Positions 22,430 through 33,424 of a DNA stretch of 64,000 nt are shown here, one piece after another (within the stretch, counting starts at the first letter, position 1; each line of letters begins with the position of its first letter). The position numbers were made by a program, and so were the translations under genes. This stretch comes from Eudorina sp. 2006-703-Eu-15 (Eukaryota > Chlorophyta > Chlorophyceae > Chlamydomonadales > Volvocaceae). Under the pieces are notes generated by a model that made no database searches, was not told where the DNA came from, and saw nothing but the letters and a program-made list of their open reading frames with translations. The stretch lies in the NCBI GenBank assembly GCA_003117195.1, contig BDSI01000119.1:62001-126000 (forward strand), read 5' to 3'.

Positions 22430-25052
22430 TCAGTCCATGAGCACCATGTCTGCAGTGCACGCAATGGGGAGGGGGAGCAGGGAACATGAGAAGGGATACA
22501 GATACAACGATACCCCAGGGCAACAGAAAGAAACACCCCGTGCGGGGAGGGCACGCGAGGAAGGTCAGGCAGAGCAGCCAGCCCAATAAACGGAGATCCA
22601 TTACCGCGCGTGGGGTGGCAGGGTCCAGCCACAGGGTCGGATACGGTACTGTACATTCGGAAGCCATACAGGCAATTCGCTCACGCAGCACGCCTGGACA
22701 ACAACACGAGTGCCGCCCCGAAACCGTCCGCATACCATCTCCCCGTCCAGGGGTGGGGTAAGGTCGCGGTGTTGCCCCTCCCTGATCCCTCACCGTCACG
22801 AAAGCCCCTGAACCGCGCACGGAACTGGAGTTCCTCCTCCTCCCGCTCGTCCTCCTCGTGCCGCCCCGCCCCGTGCCGCTTGAGCTGCGTCGCCGACCTC
22901 GTCCCCGCCGCCGCCGCGGCCGACGCGCCGCCGCTGGCGGCAGTAGCAGCGCCCACAACGCCCTGCCCCATGGGTCCACCGTTGCCAGCGGCAGTAGCAG
23001 TAGCGGCACCAACGCCGTGCACGGCGCCGCGGTCCTGCGGTTCCAGCTCGTGGCGCCATCGACGCCGACCCGCCGGGTCGGTGGTGTCCAGCAGTGTGTC
23101 ATCAATCAGGTGGCCGAGTACGGCATCGCCCCCCAGCTCAACGAGGAGCTTCTGCGGAGGTTCGATGAATGGTAACGACAAATCAGATCAAGAGCTAATA
23201 AGGCGTCACATCAAGCCGAGCTTCAGCCGAGCTTCAGCCGAGCTTCGACTGGTCGGGAGAACTCCAGGGTAGGTTGAGGTGGAGTGTCAGTAACTCACAC
23301 TCGCACTCGCAAAGGGACTAGGCGGGGGAAGCGAAAGCCCACAGACGTAACGGGACGGAGGGAGCCACGTAACGGGACGGAGGGAGCCAGCAGCGCGGGC
23401 GGCAGGTCACTCGGCACAACAGAAACCGGTAGATTGCTGCAGGATGGGGTTGACCATGGCCCTCTGCCTGGGCTCCGCCTCGCCCGATGGTGCCGGGTGC
23501 ACGTGTGCACAGCAGGGTGAGGGGGTGAGGGGGCTTCCAGGCCTCAAGATACCCCACACCGACCTCGTTGCCCACAAAGCGCCGCAGGCGCCCTTGCTCT
23601 TATGTATCCCTGGGCTGACAGTAGTAGAAGCACCAGCCCTGCACTGCGGAGATTCCTCCGGCCCACGACCGCATCCCGTTCGGGTCCGGTTCCCACCCTC
23701 CGCAGTCTCCGGCACCTCCACGTTCCCAAGTACGCCAAGACAGCCCCTCAGTCACCTGACCGCCTTGCCGTCGCGTCCCTTCTCCTCCTCCCCACCCCAC
23801 CCCGCGGCCCGGGCTGTACCCCCACCTCTACCTGCATCCGCTCCAGCTTGCGCCGCCGCCGCTGCCTCCGCACCCAGTCCCCGAACCGGCTGGTCTCCTG
23901 AAGGATGTCGTTGGCGGAGGTCAGCTTGTAGGCCGCACTCCTGCAGGTCACACCGTTAAGAGTGACACCGGTAAGTGAGCCCTTATCAGCGGGGTCCGCG
24001 GCAACGTGCGTTCATTTATTCATTCTTCATCCACTCATTCGATAATTCATTCTTGCAGGATCATCGAAACACTCAGCCAACGGGATGAGAGGGAGCCGGG
24101 TCGGAGCCCGGAGGGAGGGCGGCCGCGGGGCGGGCCATTCAGATCGCCCCCGGGCCAGGTGGGTGGGTGGTGGGTGGGGTCCAGCGAACGAGGGGGTCAG
24201 GGACGCGGGAGGGCGGGGCGGTCGATGCGGGTTCCGGGGGAGGCCGGCCGGCCGGCCCCCCGCGCTCCCTGCTGGGTTGATGGGTGGGCGGCCTTCCTGG
24301 GTGCAAGGCCCCTGCCACACCCGGCGGCGGTGAAGTGTGGAAGACTGCCCTCCCCCTGCCCCCATTTTAGCCAATAAAGACAGCGAAGCCGCAAACAAGC
24401 CCTCCCCCTGCCCCTGCCCCCGCCCGCCCGTTCCCTTCGGGTCCCATCGCCGGCCGTACCTGGCCGCTGCGGTGGTGGTGGCGGGCAGCTGCTGCGCCAG
24501 CACCGGCCGCCGCTCCAGGCCCGTCCCCGGATCCATGGGGGTCGCCAGGCAGGTCGCCAAACCGAAGTCCGCATTGTTCAGGTCACTGATCAGGTTGACG
24601 TGCCCCACGAACCCGCCGCCGAGCGCCGCCGCGGCCCCGGCGCCAGCCATCCGGAGCACGCTGCCCGCCGGCCTCGTCTCCGCGACGAGGCCTTCGGCGC
24701 CGCGGGGGTGCCCGGGGGCGTGGTGATGCTGGGCGCCAGCTGACCCATGGGTCATGCCCACCAACGGCGGCGCGACGTGCATGCGGCCGTAGGCTGAGAA
24801 GCATTGCTCCGCTGTGAGGTTGGACTCCAGAACGGAGGTGACGATGCTGTTGAGGACGTGGGACTGCGGGAAGTCGGGCTGGGGGAGGGCTCGGCAGGCG
24901 GTGCCGCGGGCGCGGGCGGGGGTGCTGCCGGCGGAGCGGGGCGCGGCGCCGGTGGCGGGCGGAGCCGCGGGCGGGGCGGGGGAGACGGCGGGCCTGGCGG
25001 TGCCGGCGAGGAGGGGTGAGGCGGGGCAGGTGGGCGGCGTCCGCTGGCCGAG
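22430..25052 (-). CDS. Unrecognised multi-exon gene
   Basis: Function unknown. Exons with good splice sites and fitting phase: complement 24460-25052 (acceptor CTGCAG, donor GTACGG), 23832-23940 (donor GTAGAG), 22794-23151 (donor GTGAGG) and a last exon 22430-22449 encoding MVLMD and a TGA. At least one more exon should lie around 23.40-23.60 kb (a frame there reads VGNEVGVGYLEAWK) but I could not fix its borders. The first exon is Pro/Ala-rich, then DFPQSHVLNSIVTSVLES, an Ala/Gly stretch and HVNLISDLNNADFGLATCL. The second is basic (WVRRQRRRRKLERMQ). The third starts KLLVELGGDAVLGHLIDD and ends in an acidic-basic run before RFRGFRD. The start codon probably lies in an exon upstream of 25052. 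No domain recognised. Confidence 0.5.
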
Positions 25053-26656
25053 CTGCAGCGGGGGTGCGGGGAGAGAGGGAGATGGGGGAAACGGGGTCGG
25101 CGAGGATGTGAGGAAGGGGCGGAAAGGGGCGGGGACGGGACAGTCAAGGTGTCGATGGCGAACACAAATAGTAGGTTCAACGCGTTGACATGCGGCTGTG
25201 AGAGTTTTTGGGTTTGATCAATAACATTCTGTTATGTAATTATGAAATGTGTCAATGTCATGCGATTGTTAAATTGCCCGGAGAAATGGCGAGGGGAAGA
25301 GACGAACCTCAAATGCCGGCAGGTCTAAGCATTACAACCTAACTCTAGTTTATCATGTATGAGTTGCGAATACGTTCAGATAAAACTTACGGCCGAGGAT
25401 AACGGTGATCGCGGCGGCAGCCGTGTACCCAACGGCAAGTCTACAGCTCCATCCGCAAGGCTGCCATAAGATGGTGACCGACGGTGCATTCTTGATAAAC
25501 AAAATGTATCAATGGCAGGGCGCTTCTCCCGAAAGGGACAGTAAGGCCATCAGCCGTTACTTGGCGACTTCGAGCTTCTTCGCCTTACGGCGCTTTCAAA
25601 ATATTCATGCTAATACGGTATCATAACTTCGGATGATATACAAAGCTTCAACAGACTGTTCTGGACGCTGCGTCATAGTTGGTGACCTAGTTGGACAGAG
25701 ACACCTTCTGAAAGGAGCTAGATCCAAAGTACGGCACAGCAATATCAAGGAGGAAAGCCTTACTTGGTGGTAAGCCTGACGCTGGAACGCGTTTTCAGCG
25801 TAGGAGTAAAGTGTAGGTGTATATGTATGGGGCCTTGGACGGTCGTCGCAGAGTTTTCGGAGTGCTTGCCACGCTTGCATGCTCACGCGTGCTACCATTA
25901 AGACCACGCATTCATAAGTTTGTGCCTGTTACCGTCAGACGTAACTAGTGTCATCGCCAGCCGCCATCGTTCTCTGTACTCCTTTCGGCGTCCAGGAGGC
26001 ACTCCAATCGGTAACCGACATCAGTCGTCGTCGGCCAGCAAGCATCGGCAGGTAAGGAAAAATAAAAAGTTATTGATTAAATTAGTGGTTTGTAAATGCT
26101 TGAATAACTGAAGCTGAACGGTGTGCCTCGATGTGCCGAGGGCTCTCTATGGCAACTGGCAGTCCTTTCAGCGGCGACGGGACAGCGCACGATTGCATAT
26201 GTTGCAAGCATCGTGTTTTCAAATTCTTATTATGTTGTGCAGTATCTTATTGGAGTACACGCCATGCGCCTTGGCCTGTCCGACCATGTACACACTTCGT
26301 TGGGCCGATACCGCTTGACCATCCAATATGCAAATGCGTTGCCGACGCAGGCTACCTTCTGGATTACTTCAGGGAACCGCCCAAGGCCCACGGTTGCTTG
26401 GACTTTCATACCAAGCCTTCATACCCAATATCTGGCACCTTTGGCGCAGGCAGCTATGTCACCTCCGCCGTCCATCGAGAGCCCTCCCGACGTATAATTC
26501 AGTGACGAAAAATTATCCTCTAAAATTTCCGTAATTTCGCCGGTGGGCGCAGCCCTGCAACCTGGCCCTCAGCGTCGCTTCCTCTGCTGACTTGTTGCCA
26601 TACCGGGCAGCGGGCGTGCTCACCGAGCCGCAGCGCTCGCTGTGCGCGAGGTCGTT
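25053..26656. other. Intergenic region between two divergent genes
   Basis: It should contain the 5' ends and promoters of the unrecognised minus-strand gene and of the plus-strand rhomboid gene. 25200-26100 is comparatively AT-rich. Overlapping open frames of about 120 codons at 26.12-26.50 kb show no recognisable motif. Confidence 0.5.
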
Positions 26657-27543
26657 ATGCAAACGCCCTCAGCCACATCTCGCCGCGCCCCCCGCCTCGC
26701 CTGGGAGTCCGACTCCTCGGACGACACAGCTCCAGCCGCCCCCGACTCCCGTCCTTGCTCTCAGCACCCGCCGCAGCAGCCCCCGGCCTCATCTCCCCCT
26801 GCGGTTGCAACCAAGCAGCCCACCGGCGATCACGACGGCGGCGTCGTGATCGCAACCGACGCCGCTCAGGCCCTCGGTGGCAGCCGTACTTGCCGTACTC
26901 TCGGACTCGCAGATCACCCGCCGGGTCCGCAGGGCGCGGATCTCGGAGGACACCACGTCAGCAGGCCGGCATCCTCGCCGTACTTCCGGCACGTCGGCCC
27001 AGTCAGCGCTGCAGGGCCCCCGGCCCAGGAGGGCTGTAGCACAGCGGGCGGCAGCTGCGGCACAGGTGACGACGGAGCCGCCGCCGGTGGCGACAGCAGC
27101 AGCCGGCGTCTGCTGCTCAGTGGCAGTAGCATGTCCAGCGTGAGTATCATCCTGGGTGCGGCGAGGGCTGCAGCGGCGGCGGCGGCGGCGGCCGCTGCCG
27201 CCGCTGCTACTGCGACGGCAGAAGCCGGCGACAACGGCGAGGATACGGCGGCTCATCAGGGAAGTGCCGGCTCCGCCGTCGCGTCCCTCAATTTACCGGC
27301 GCCGTCGGCTCCGCTCGCGACTCCCGCCGAGGCGGAGGTGGACCTCGTCCCGAATCCAGTTTACCGCTCGTACGGCGCTGCGTCGCTTCCTGGCGCCGGT
27401 GCGGCGCAGCAACCGTTCACGGCGGGGACGCTGCCGTACGCAGCGGGCAGGTCTCTTCTTTGCCACGGCGGGGATTGTACGGATAATGGGCTCGGACACG
27501 CAACCCTTGGTGCGACGTCGCAGTTGCACGGCGGGGTCGCAGC

Positions 27544-27582
<39 letters not shown>

Positions 27583-30500
27583 CGCCGTCGTCTGCGCGGC
27601 CGCCGCCGCGGCGGTACCGGATGCGGCTGTCACCGCACACCCAATGGATACGGATGGCAACCCGAATCCGGCCACGCCCCCCTTGTCATCACGGTCGTCG
27701 TACGCAGGGTCGTACGACTCCTCGTCATGTGCCGTCGGTAAAGCAGTCGCGCGGGGCGGGCCTCCCGACACGTTACGGGAGCTGTACGACAGGCACTCCC
27801 AACGGCCCGCCGACGCCCTGGTTGTGACGCGAAGCTGGGGCAGCGCCACCACCACCGGGGTGTCAGGCAGCAGCCGTACCAGTAGCCGTACATCCCTGGA
27901 GCCCAGCAGCAGTCGGGGGAGCGGTGCTGACGTGTACCGCCGATCTGACGGCGGCGCTGACGGCGACGGTCCACCCGTGAGTCACGCTGCCGTACAGGCC
28001 GCGGCCACGAAAGGAAAATCTTTCGCGTCGACCCCCAACGCTGCCGCCGCCGCCGGCGGCGGTGGCGGCGGCGATGGTGGCGGCGGCGGCGGGGTCAGGG
28101 CAAGCGGCGACGTCGCGGCGCGTCCACCCGCCGCGGGCCCCAAGAAGGTCCAGCTCAGCATCAGCTTCTTGCCAGCGGCGCTGGCGGCGTCGCTGCCGCC
28201 GCAGCATCAGTACGGCATACCCGCGGCGTTGCCCGTCCGCATGCCGACGCTGTACATGCAGGGCGGCGGCGAGACCTTGGCACCTGCGCCGTACATGCCC
28301 GCCATGTCCGGCCAATCCTGCTCGACGACCGGGCGGGCCGCCGCGGCTGAGGATCTGACGGCGGTGGCGACGACGCCAGTGGCACGCGCCGCCGCCGCCG
28401 CCGTGACCGCCTCCGCTGGCCACGAGCCCTTGCTGCGCGGCAGCGCCGCAGCTCCGTTTCCTAACGCAGCATGCGCGACATGCAACGCTGAGACCACCGG
28501 AGGCGGCGGCGGCGCCGCCGCCGCCGCCGCCGCCACAGCATCCACGGCAGCGGCGGTCGTGGGGCTCCCCCGTCCCGGAGATGGCGTGGTTGTGGTTCCG
28601 GAGCCAGAAAGCGATCTGGAGGACGCCGACGTCGTCGCCAGCGTGCTGGTGGCGTCACCGAACGACGCCGCTGCGGCGCACCTCGGCGCTGGCGGCGGCG
28701 CCGCCGCTGCCGCCGCGGCGGCCGGCGCGCCGCCGCCGAACGACGGTGATGACGGCGACGCGGCGGATCCCGGCGCGCTGCCGCTGGAAGTCCGTCGGAA
28801 GCTCAAGTGGACCCTGGGCCGCCAGAAGGCCAAGGGCATTCGCAGCTGGAAGGACCTCTCGCACAGGTGGGGGGGGAAGGAGTGGAGGAGGGATATGGGG
28901 TGAGGGAGGGAGGGAAATGGGGTGAGGGCGGGAGGGAGAGCGATGGGGTCAGTGATTGGGGTTAACAAAGTGATGGTCGGTGCAGGGGATCGGGTGGTGG
29001 GGGGGCACGTCGTCCGCCCGCTCCACGCTTTCATGTCTGGCTCTGCGTGTGTGCATGCGGCGTCAGGCATGCTGTTGTCTTGTCCTGGCACCCGCCTCGT
29101 GTGCAAAATTCCGAGTCCGGGTTGTCAGGGGGGGTCAGGGCCGGCGTGTGTTGAGGGCAGTTGTTGGCAGGACTAGTAGTGCTCGAAAGGGGAGAGAGGG
29201 AAGTTGGGAAATGGGGTGAGGGAGAGAGGAAAATGGGGAGGGAGAGAGGAAAATGGGGAGGGAGAGAGGAAAATGGGGAGGGAGAGAGGAAAATGGGGAG
29301 GGAGAGAGGAAAATGGGGAGGGAGAGAGGGAAGTTGGGAAATGGGGAGGGAGAGAGGGAAGTTGGGAAATGGGGAGGGAGAGAGGGAAGTTGGGAAATGG
29401 GGAGGGAGAGAGGGAAATGGGGAGGTAAAGGGGTGGGGCAGCGGCCGGATGGGGGCTGGTGGCCACATGAGGAGGGCGGAGGGAGATGCGTTTGCGACGC
29501 GACGGCAAGTGCCCGGCAGCGGGCGTGCTGGAAGCGACGGGCTACAAACCGTTCGTGGATGGAACCTCTGTGTGTGTCTCTGTCTCTGTGTGTGCCCGCT
29601 GCTCTGACCGGCTGTCCCGGCGCCCCTGCCCCCCTCGACCTCCCTCCCTCGACCCCCTCCCTCGACCCACCTGCCCCCCCCCCTCGATCCCCTGCAGTAT
29701 GGCCAGCCAGCCCCCTGGCTACTGGCTGCTCGGGACCATGCTGCTGCTGCTCGTCATGTTTGGCGCCTTCCTCTTCATGGCCGGCCAGTACGAATTTGTA
29801 CGACCGATTGACCTCTCGTCCACCAGCGGGGCCGTGGCGACACAGCAGACGGACGGGTGAGTCAGCCGGGGTACGGACATGACACAAGGAAAGTACGGAG
29901 GGTACGGAGGGTACGGATAGGGAAGCACGGAATCGTCGTAGAGATGAGGAGGTAGGGCCTTCGGCCCTCCGCCGGCCCTCCGCCGGACTTGTTGCTGTGG
30001 GTGCGCCCCGGCCACCGGCAACCGTGAGGGTGCTCTCTATGGAGCGGAAGGGACCGGACTGGACCTCCAAACCTCCACACTCCGCACCTCCACACCCCGC
30101 ACCTCCACACCCCGCACCGCCACACCTCCGCAGCTCCTCACGCCGCACCTCAACCCCCTCCAGGGATGGCCTGGCCAGCAGCCTTACCGGCGACCCGCTC
30201 TCCAACTACAGCTGGGGCCCCTCCTGCCTCGCCTCCTGGCTGGCCTTCTGGCGCACCCCCTCCTCCCGCACCTTCACCTTCGACTACCTGCGCCTCTGGG
30301 GCGGCCGCTACGGCCCCGACCTGGAGGCGGGCCAGTGGTGGCGCTGGGTGACCTCGCTGCTGCTGCACCAGAGCGCGATGCACCTGGCGTCCAATACGGC
30401 GCTGCTGCTGGTGGGCGATTGGGTTGGGGGGAGTGGGCAGTGGCGGTGGTGGGGGGGGGAGGGGGGGAGGTGGCCGCCGGGCTGGACACGGGTGACGGGG

Positions 30501-33424
30501 ATGGTTGACATGAAGCAATTGTTGCGGGGGGTGGTGGTTATGGTGGTGGTGGGTTCAGGCGGTGAGGGACGGGGCAGGGCAGGGCAGGGCAGGCTGAGAC
30601 GGGGCACACGGGGGAAGACGCGGCTGACGCCGCGCCCGGCCCGCCCCCCGACACCCTCCATGCCACACGTGAACACCGCATCGACGGAATCCCGTCTAAC
30701 CCCCTCCCCCCGATATACACACACACACACCGCCGGCTAGGGATCGGGCAATGGGTTATTTTTGCGCGCATACGGGCAAATTAATGGGAACCGCTCGGTC
30801 CCTCGCATATCACGCACTCCTGTTCGGCCTGCTTAAATAACACACCGCCGGCTCTGTTTTCCATTACACACCGCCTGCGTCGCCGTGATGCCGCGGCCCC
30901 TCCCTCCCTCTGCCTCTGCCTCTGCCTCCCGCACAGGTCCTGTCGGCCTACCTGGAGTCGCTGTTCGGCTTCTGGCGGGTGCTGCCGGTGTGGGTGGTGG
31001 CGGGCGTGGCGGGCAACATGGTGAGCACCCCGGTTCGATCCGCACTGGGCGCATGCTATCATGATACTACTAGCACCAGCTCTGAAGCGAACTTGCGTCA
31101 GTGCGTAAAGCGGCCGAACCGAAGCGCAATCTCAGCAGCAAGTCATGGGGCCGGTGACTCATATGAGCCTGTGCCGCGCTTGCACACATACCGCCCTCAT
31201 CCCGGTGTGCGTGTGTGTCCGGGGGGGGGGGAGGCGGTGCAGCCCCCGGGGCCCCCTTCCCCACCCGTGTGTGTCCGGGTACTGTGCCCTGCGGCTCTCC
31301 CGCCCGGTACACCCGCACCCGCATCCGGGCCACCACCTCACTCTCTCCACTGCAGCTGTGCCCCCACCCCCTCCCCGCAACCGCGCCCCTCCTCGCACCC
31401 GCACCACCACCATCACCACCACCCACGTACCCGCACACCACCGCCCCCCTCCTCCGCAACCCCGCAACCGCTCCTCCTCCTCCTCCTCCCACCCCTCTAG
31501 GTGAGCGCCTTCTTCGAGAGCCCCTGTATGCTGGTGGTGGGCTCCTCGGGGGCGGTGTTCGGGCTGCTGGGCGCCTACATGGCGGATGCGGCGCTCAACT
31601 TCGAGTCCATTCCGCTGCTGTGGCTGCGCCTGGTGGGCATGGCGGTGGTGGCGGCGCTGCTGGTGGCGCTGCAGGTGGGTACGGGGCTGTAGGGGTTGGG
31701 GAGGAGAGGGGTTGGGGAGGAGAGGGGTTGGGGAGGAGAGGGGTTGGGGAGGGGAGGGCAGGGGGGGATTTCGCTGTCTTTATTGACATAAGGGGAGGGA
31801 TTTGACAGGGTTGGGGGAGGGGAGGGGTGGGGGAGGGGAGGGGTGCTATGCTGACGTTGATGAGGCTAGGCTGGGCGGGCTGTGCAGCCATGCTCGCGGT
31901 CCGAGGCGGGAGAGCACTTGGGGCGGGGTCCGGGGGCTTTCATTCGGGCGACGACCAGTGTTGCTATCTTCCAAAACGGGGAAATAGAATTCCGCAGGTT
32001 TCCGGCCTGTCGCCAGTAGCCAAAAAACCTTTGGCAGGGCAGATTTTGGGGGGCTTCCTAGGTGCCAGGAAATAAAAACCTCCGAGGCAGGGCGGAAATA
32101 TTTCAGCGTGTTTCGACAGCAGGGCCACTGTTACCACAGCGACGACAGGGATTCTAAGTCCATGGATGCCTGAAGCGCGCTTTCCTTCCGTCGCGGATGC
32201 ATATGGGAGGGTAACCAGGAGTTGGGGACACGGCATTCGAGTGTGTTTTGGCGGTACACAGGTGTACGATGCAGGATTTCTCCCTGCGCCTGCAGATTTC
32301 AAGGCCTTTTTGGTAGTCTGGAAAATAGTTGGCAGGGCAGATTTCCGGCTCTCCACAGCGTCAAATAAATGAAATCTCGCAGGTTTCTTGGGGGTCCGGG
32401 AAATAGAAAATTTCCGGCTTTTTTGCCCGTAAATATTCTTTTTATTTAAGATAGCAACACTGGCGACGACTTGCCGAGGAAAGAGGTGCCGTACTACGGC
32501 AACAGTACGACGAGTCCGTACACCGCACGTTGACGCGTGAAATGCTCCTTTGGGTTTGTCGAGCGAGAGCTTGCAGTAGCCTGGCCTTGACTGACCCGGA
32601 GGCGGAAGTTCGTCATCGGGGCATTCACATGGGTAACATCCCTACGGCGATGCCATATCACCCCTCCCCGCAGCTGCCATACTACCCTCTTTTCCACACA
32701 CGCTCACCCCCGCATCGCAGGCCACCGGACACAGCGGCGGCGGAGCCCGGGGCAGCTCCACCTCCCACGCCTCCCACGTCGGCGGCTTCCTGGCGGGGGC
32801 GCTGCTGGCGGTGCTGCTGGTGCCCGACTTCAAGGCCAACCGGAGCAAGAAGGTGCGGAGCTGCGGACACCAGGCGGGGGTTGAAAAGAAACAGCCCAGA
32901 CACACCCAGCCCGGTGACAAATACTTACCAGGCGGGGGGCAATGAGGGGGAGTATGAGGGGGAGTGTGGTGGTCCACTTAGCCGTCCTTGCATCCCTCCC
33001 TCCATCCATCCATCCGACTTTCCATCCTTCCCCTCCTTCGGCACACAGATCTCCGCACCGCTATTGGAAATCCATTGTGTCCTTCCTCCCTTCCTCTCTT
33101 CCTCCCTCCCTCCCTCCCTGCATCCGTCCCTGTATCCATCCGACTAACCCTGCCTCGCCGACGACGCCCTCCCCCCCCTCCCCCTCCGCCCCCTCCGCCC
33201 CCTCCGGCACGCAGGTCTCTGCGCTGCTGCGGTCGCTGGGTCTGGGCGGCCACCTGCCACCGCCCGACTCCCCGGCCGGCGAGCAGCTCTACTCGTTCTG
33301 GCAGCGCCGCCGGGCGCTGCGCTACACGCTGTACGCGGTGGTGGGGCTGGTGCTGCTGCTGATGCTGGTGGCGCTGCCGGTGACGCTCTACCAGCACACC
33401 TTCAAACGGATGGTCTGCGGCTAG
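26657..33424 (+). CDS. Rhomboid-family intramembrane serine protease with giant N-terminal extension
   Basis: Cleaves transmembrane substrates within the bilayer. Seven exons join in phase to 1,071 residues: 26657-28866, 29698-29856, 30164-30410, 30937-31020, 31501-31674, 32721-32852, 33215-33424 (TAG). Exon 2 carries TM1 (LLGTMLLLLVMFGAFLFMAG). Exon 3 has the loop-1 and TM2 signature WWRWVTSLLLHQSAMHLASN. Exon 5 has the catalytic-serine motif GSSGAVFGLLGAYM, with Ser in GxSG. Exon 6 has the catalytic His in SHVGGFLAG. Exon 7 adds a further TM near the C-terminus, giving the 6+1-like arrangement of eukaryotic rhomboids. Exon 1 alone encodes about 737 residues of Ser/Ala/Gly-rich sequence with poly-Gly and poly-Ala runs, ending in a conserved-looking basic stretch (RRKLKWTLGRQKAKGIRSW). 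I chose the ATG at 26657; the frame is open slightly further upstream. Organelle unclear. Confidence 0.92.
29183..29430. repeat. Purine-rich minisatellite in rhomboid intron 1
   Basis: About six copies of a 20-bp GGGAGAGAGGAAAATGGGGA unit followed by about four copies of a 28-bp variant that adds AGTTGGGA. Strong strand asymmetry, nearly all purine on the plus strand. Confidence 0.92.
31956..32462. mobile_element. Non-autonomous hAT-type element (507 bp) in rhomboid intron 5
   Basis: Terminal inverted repeats CAGTGTTGCTATCTT at both ends and perfect 8-bp target-site duplications GCGACGAC at 31948-31955 and 32463-32470. It shares the GCTATCTT terminus with the element at 586-822. Internally it has repeated TTTCCGGC and GGCAGGGCAGATTT segments and no coding capacity. 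It lies between the exons that carry the catalytic Ser and His. Confidence 0.93.

Noticed and set aside
29199..29882. Open frames of repeated RERGKWGGREENGEGE-type peptides
   Set aside because: By-product of the purine minisatellite in rhomboid intron 1.
31026..31046. GGTTCGATCC, resembling a tRNA B box
   Set aside because: No acceptor or anticodon stem can be drawn around it. It lies at the start of a rhomboid intron.
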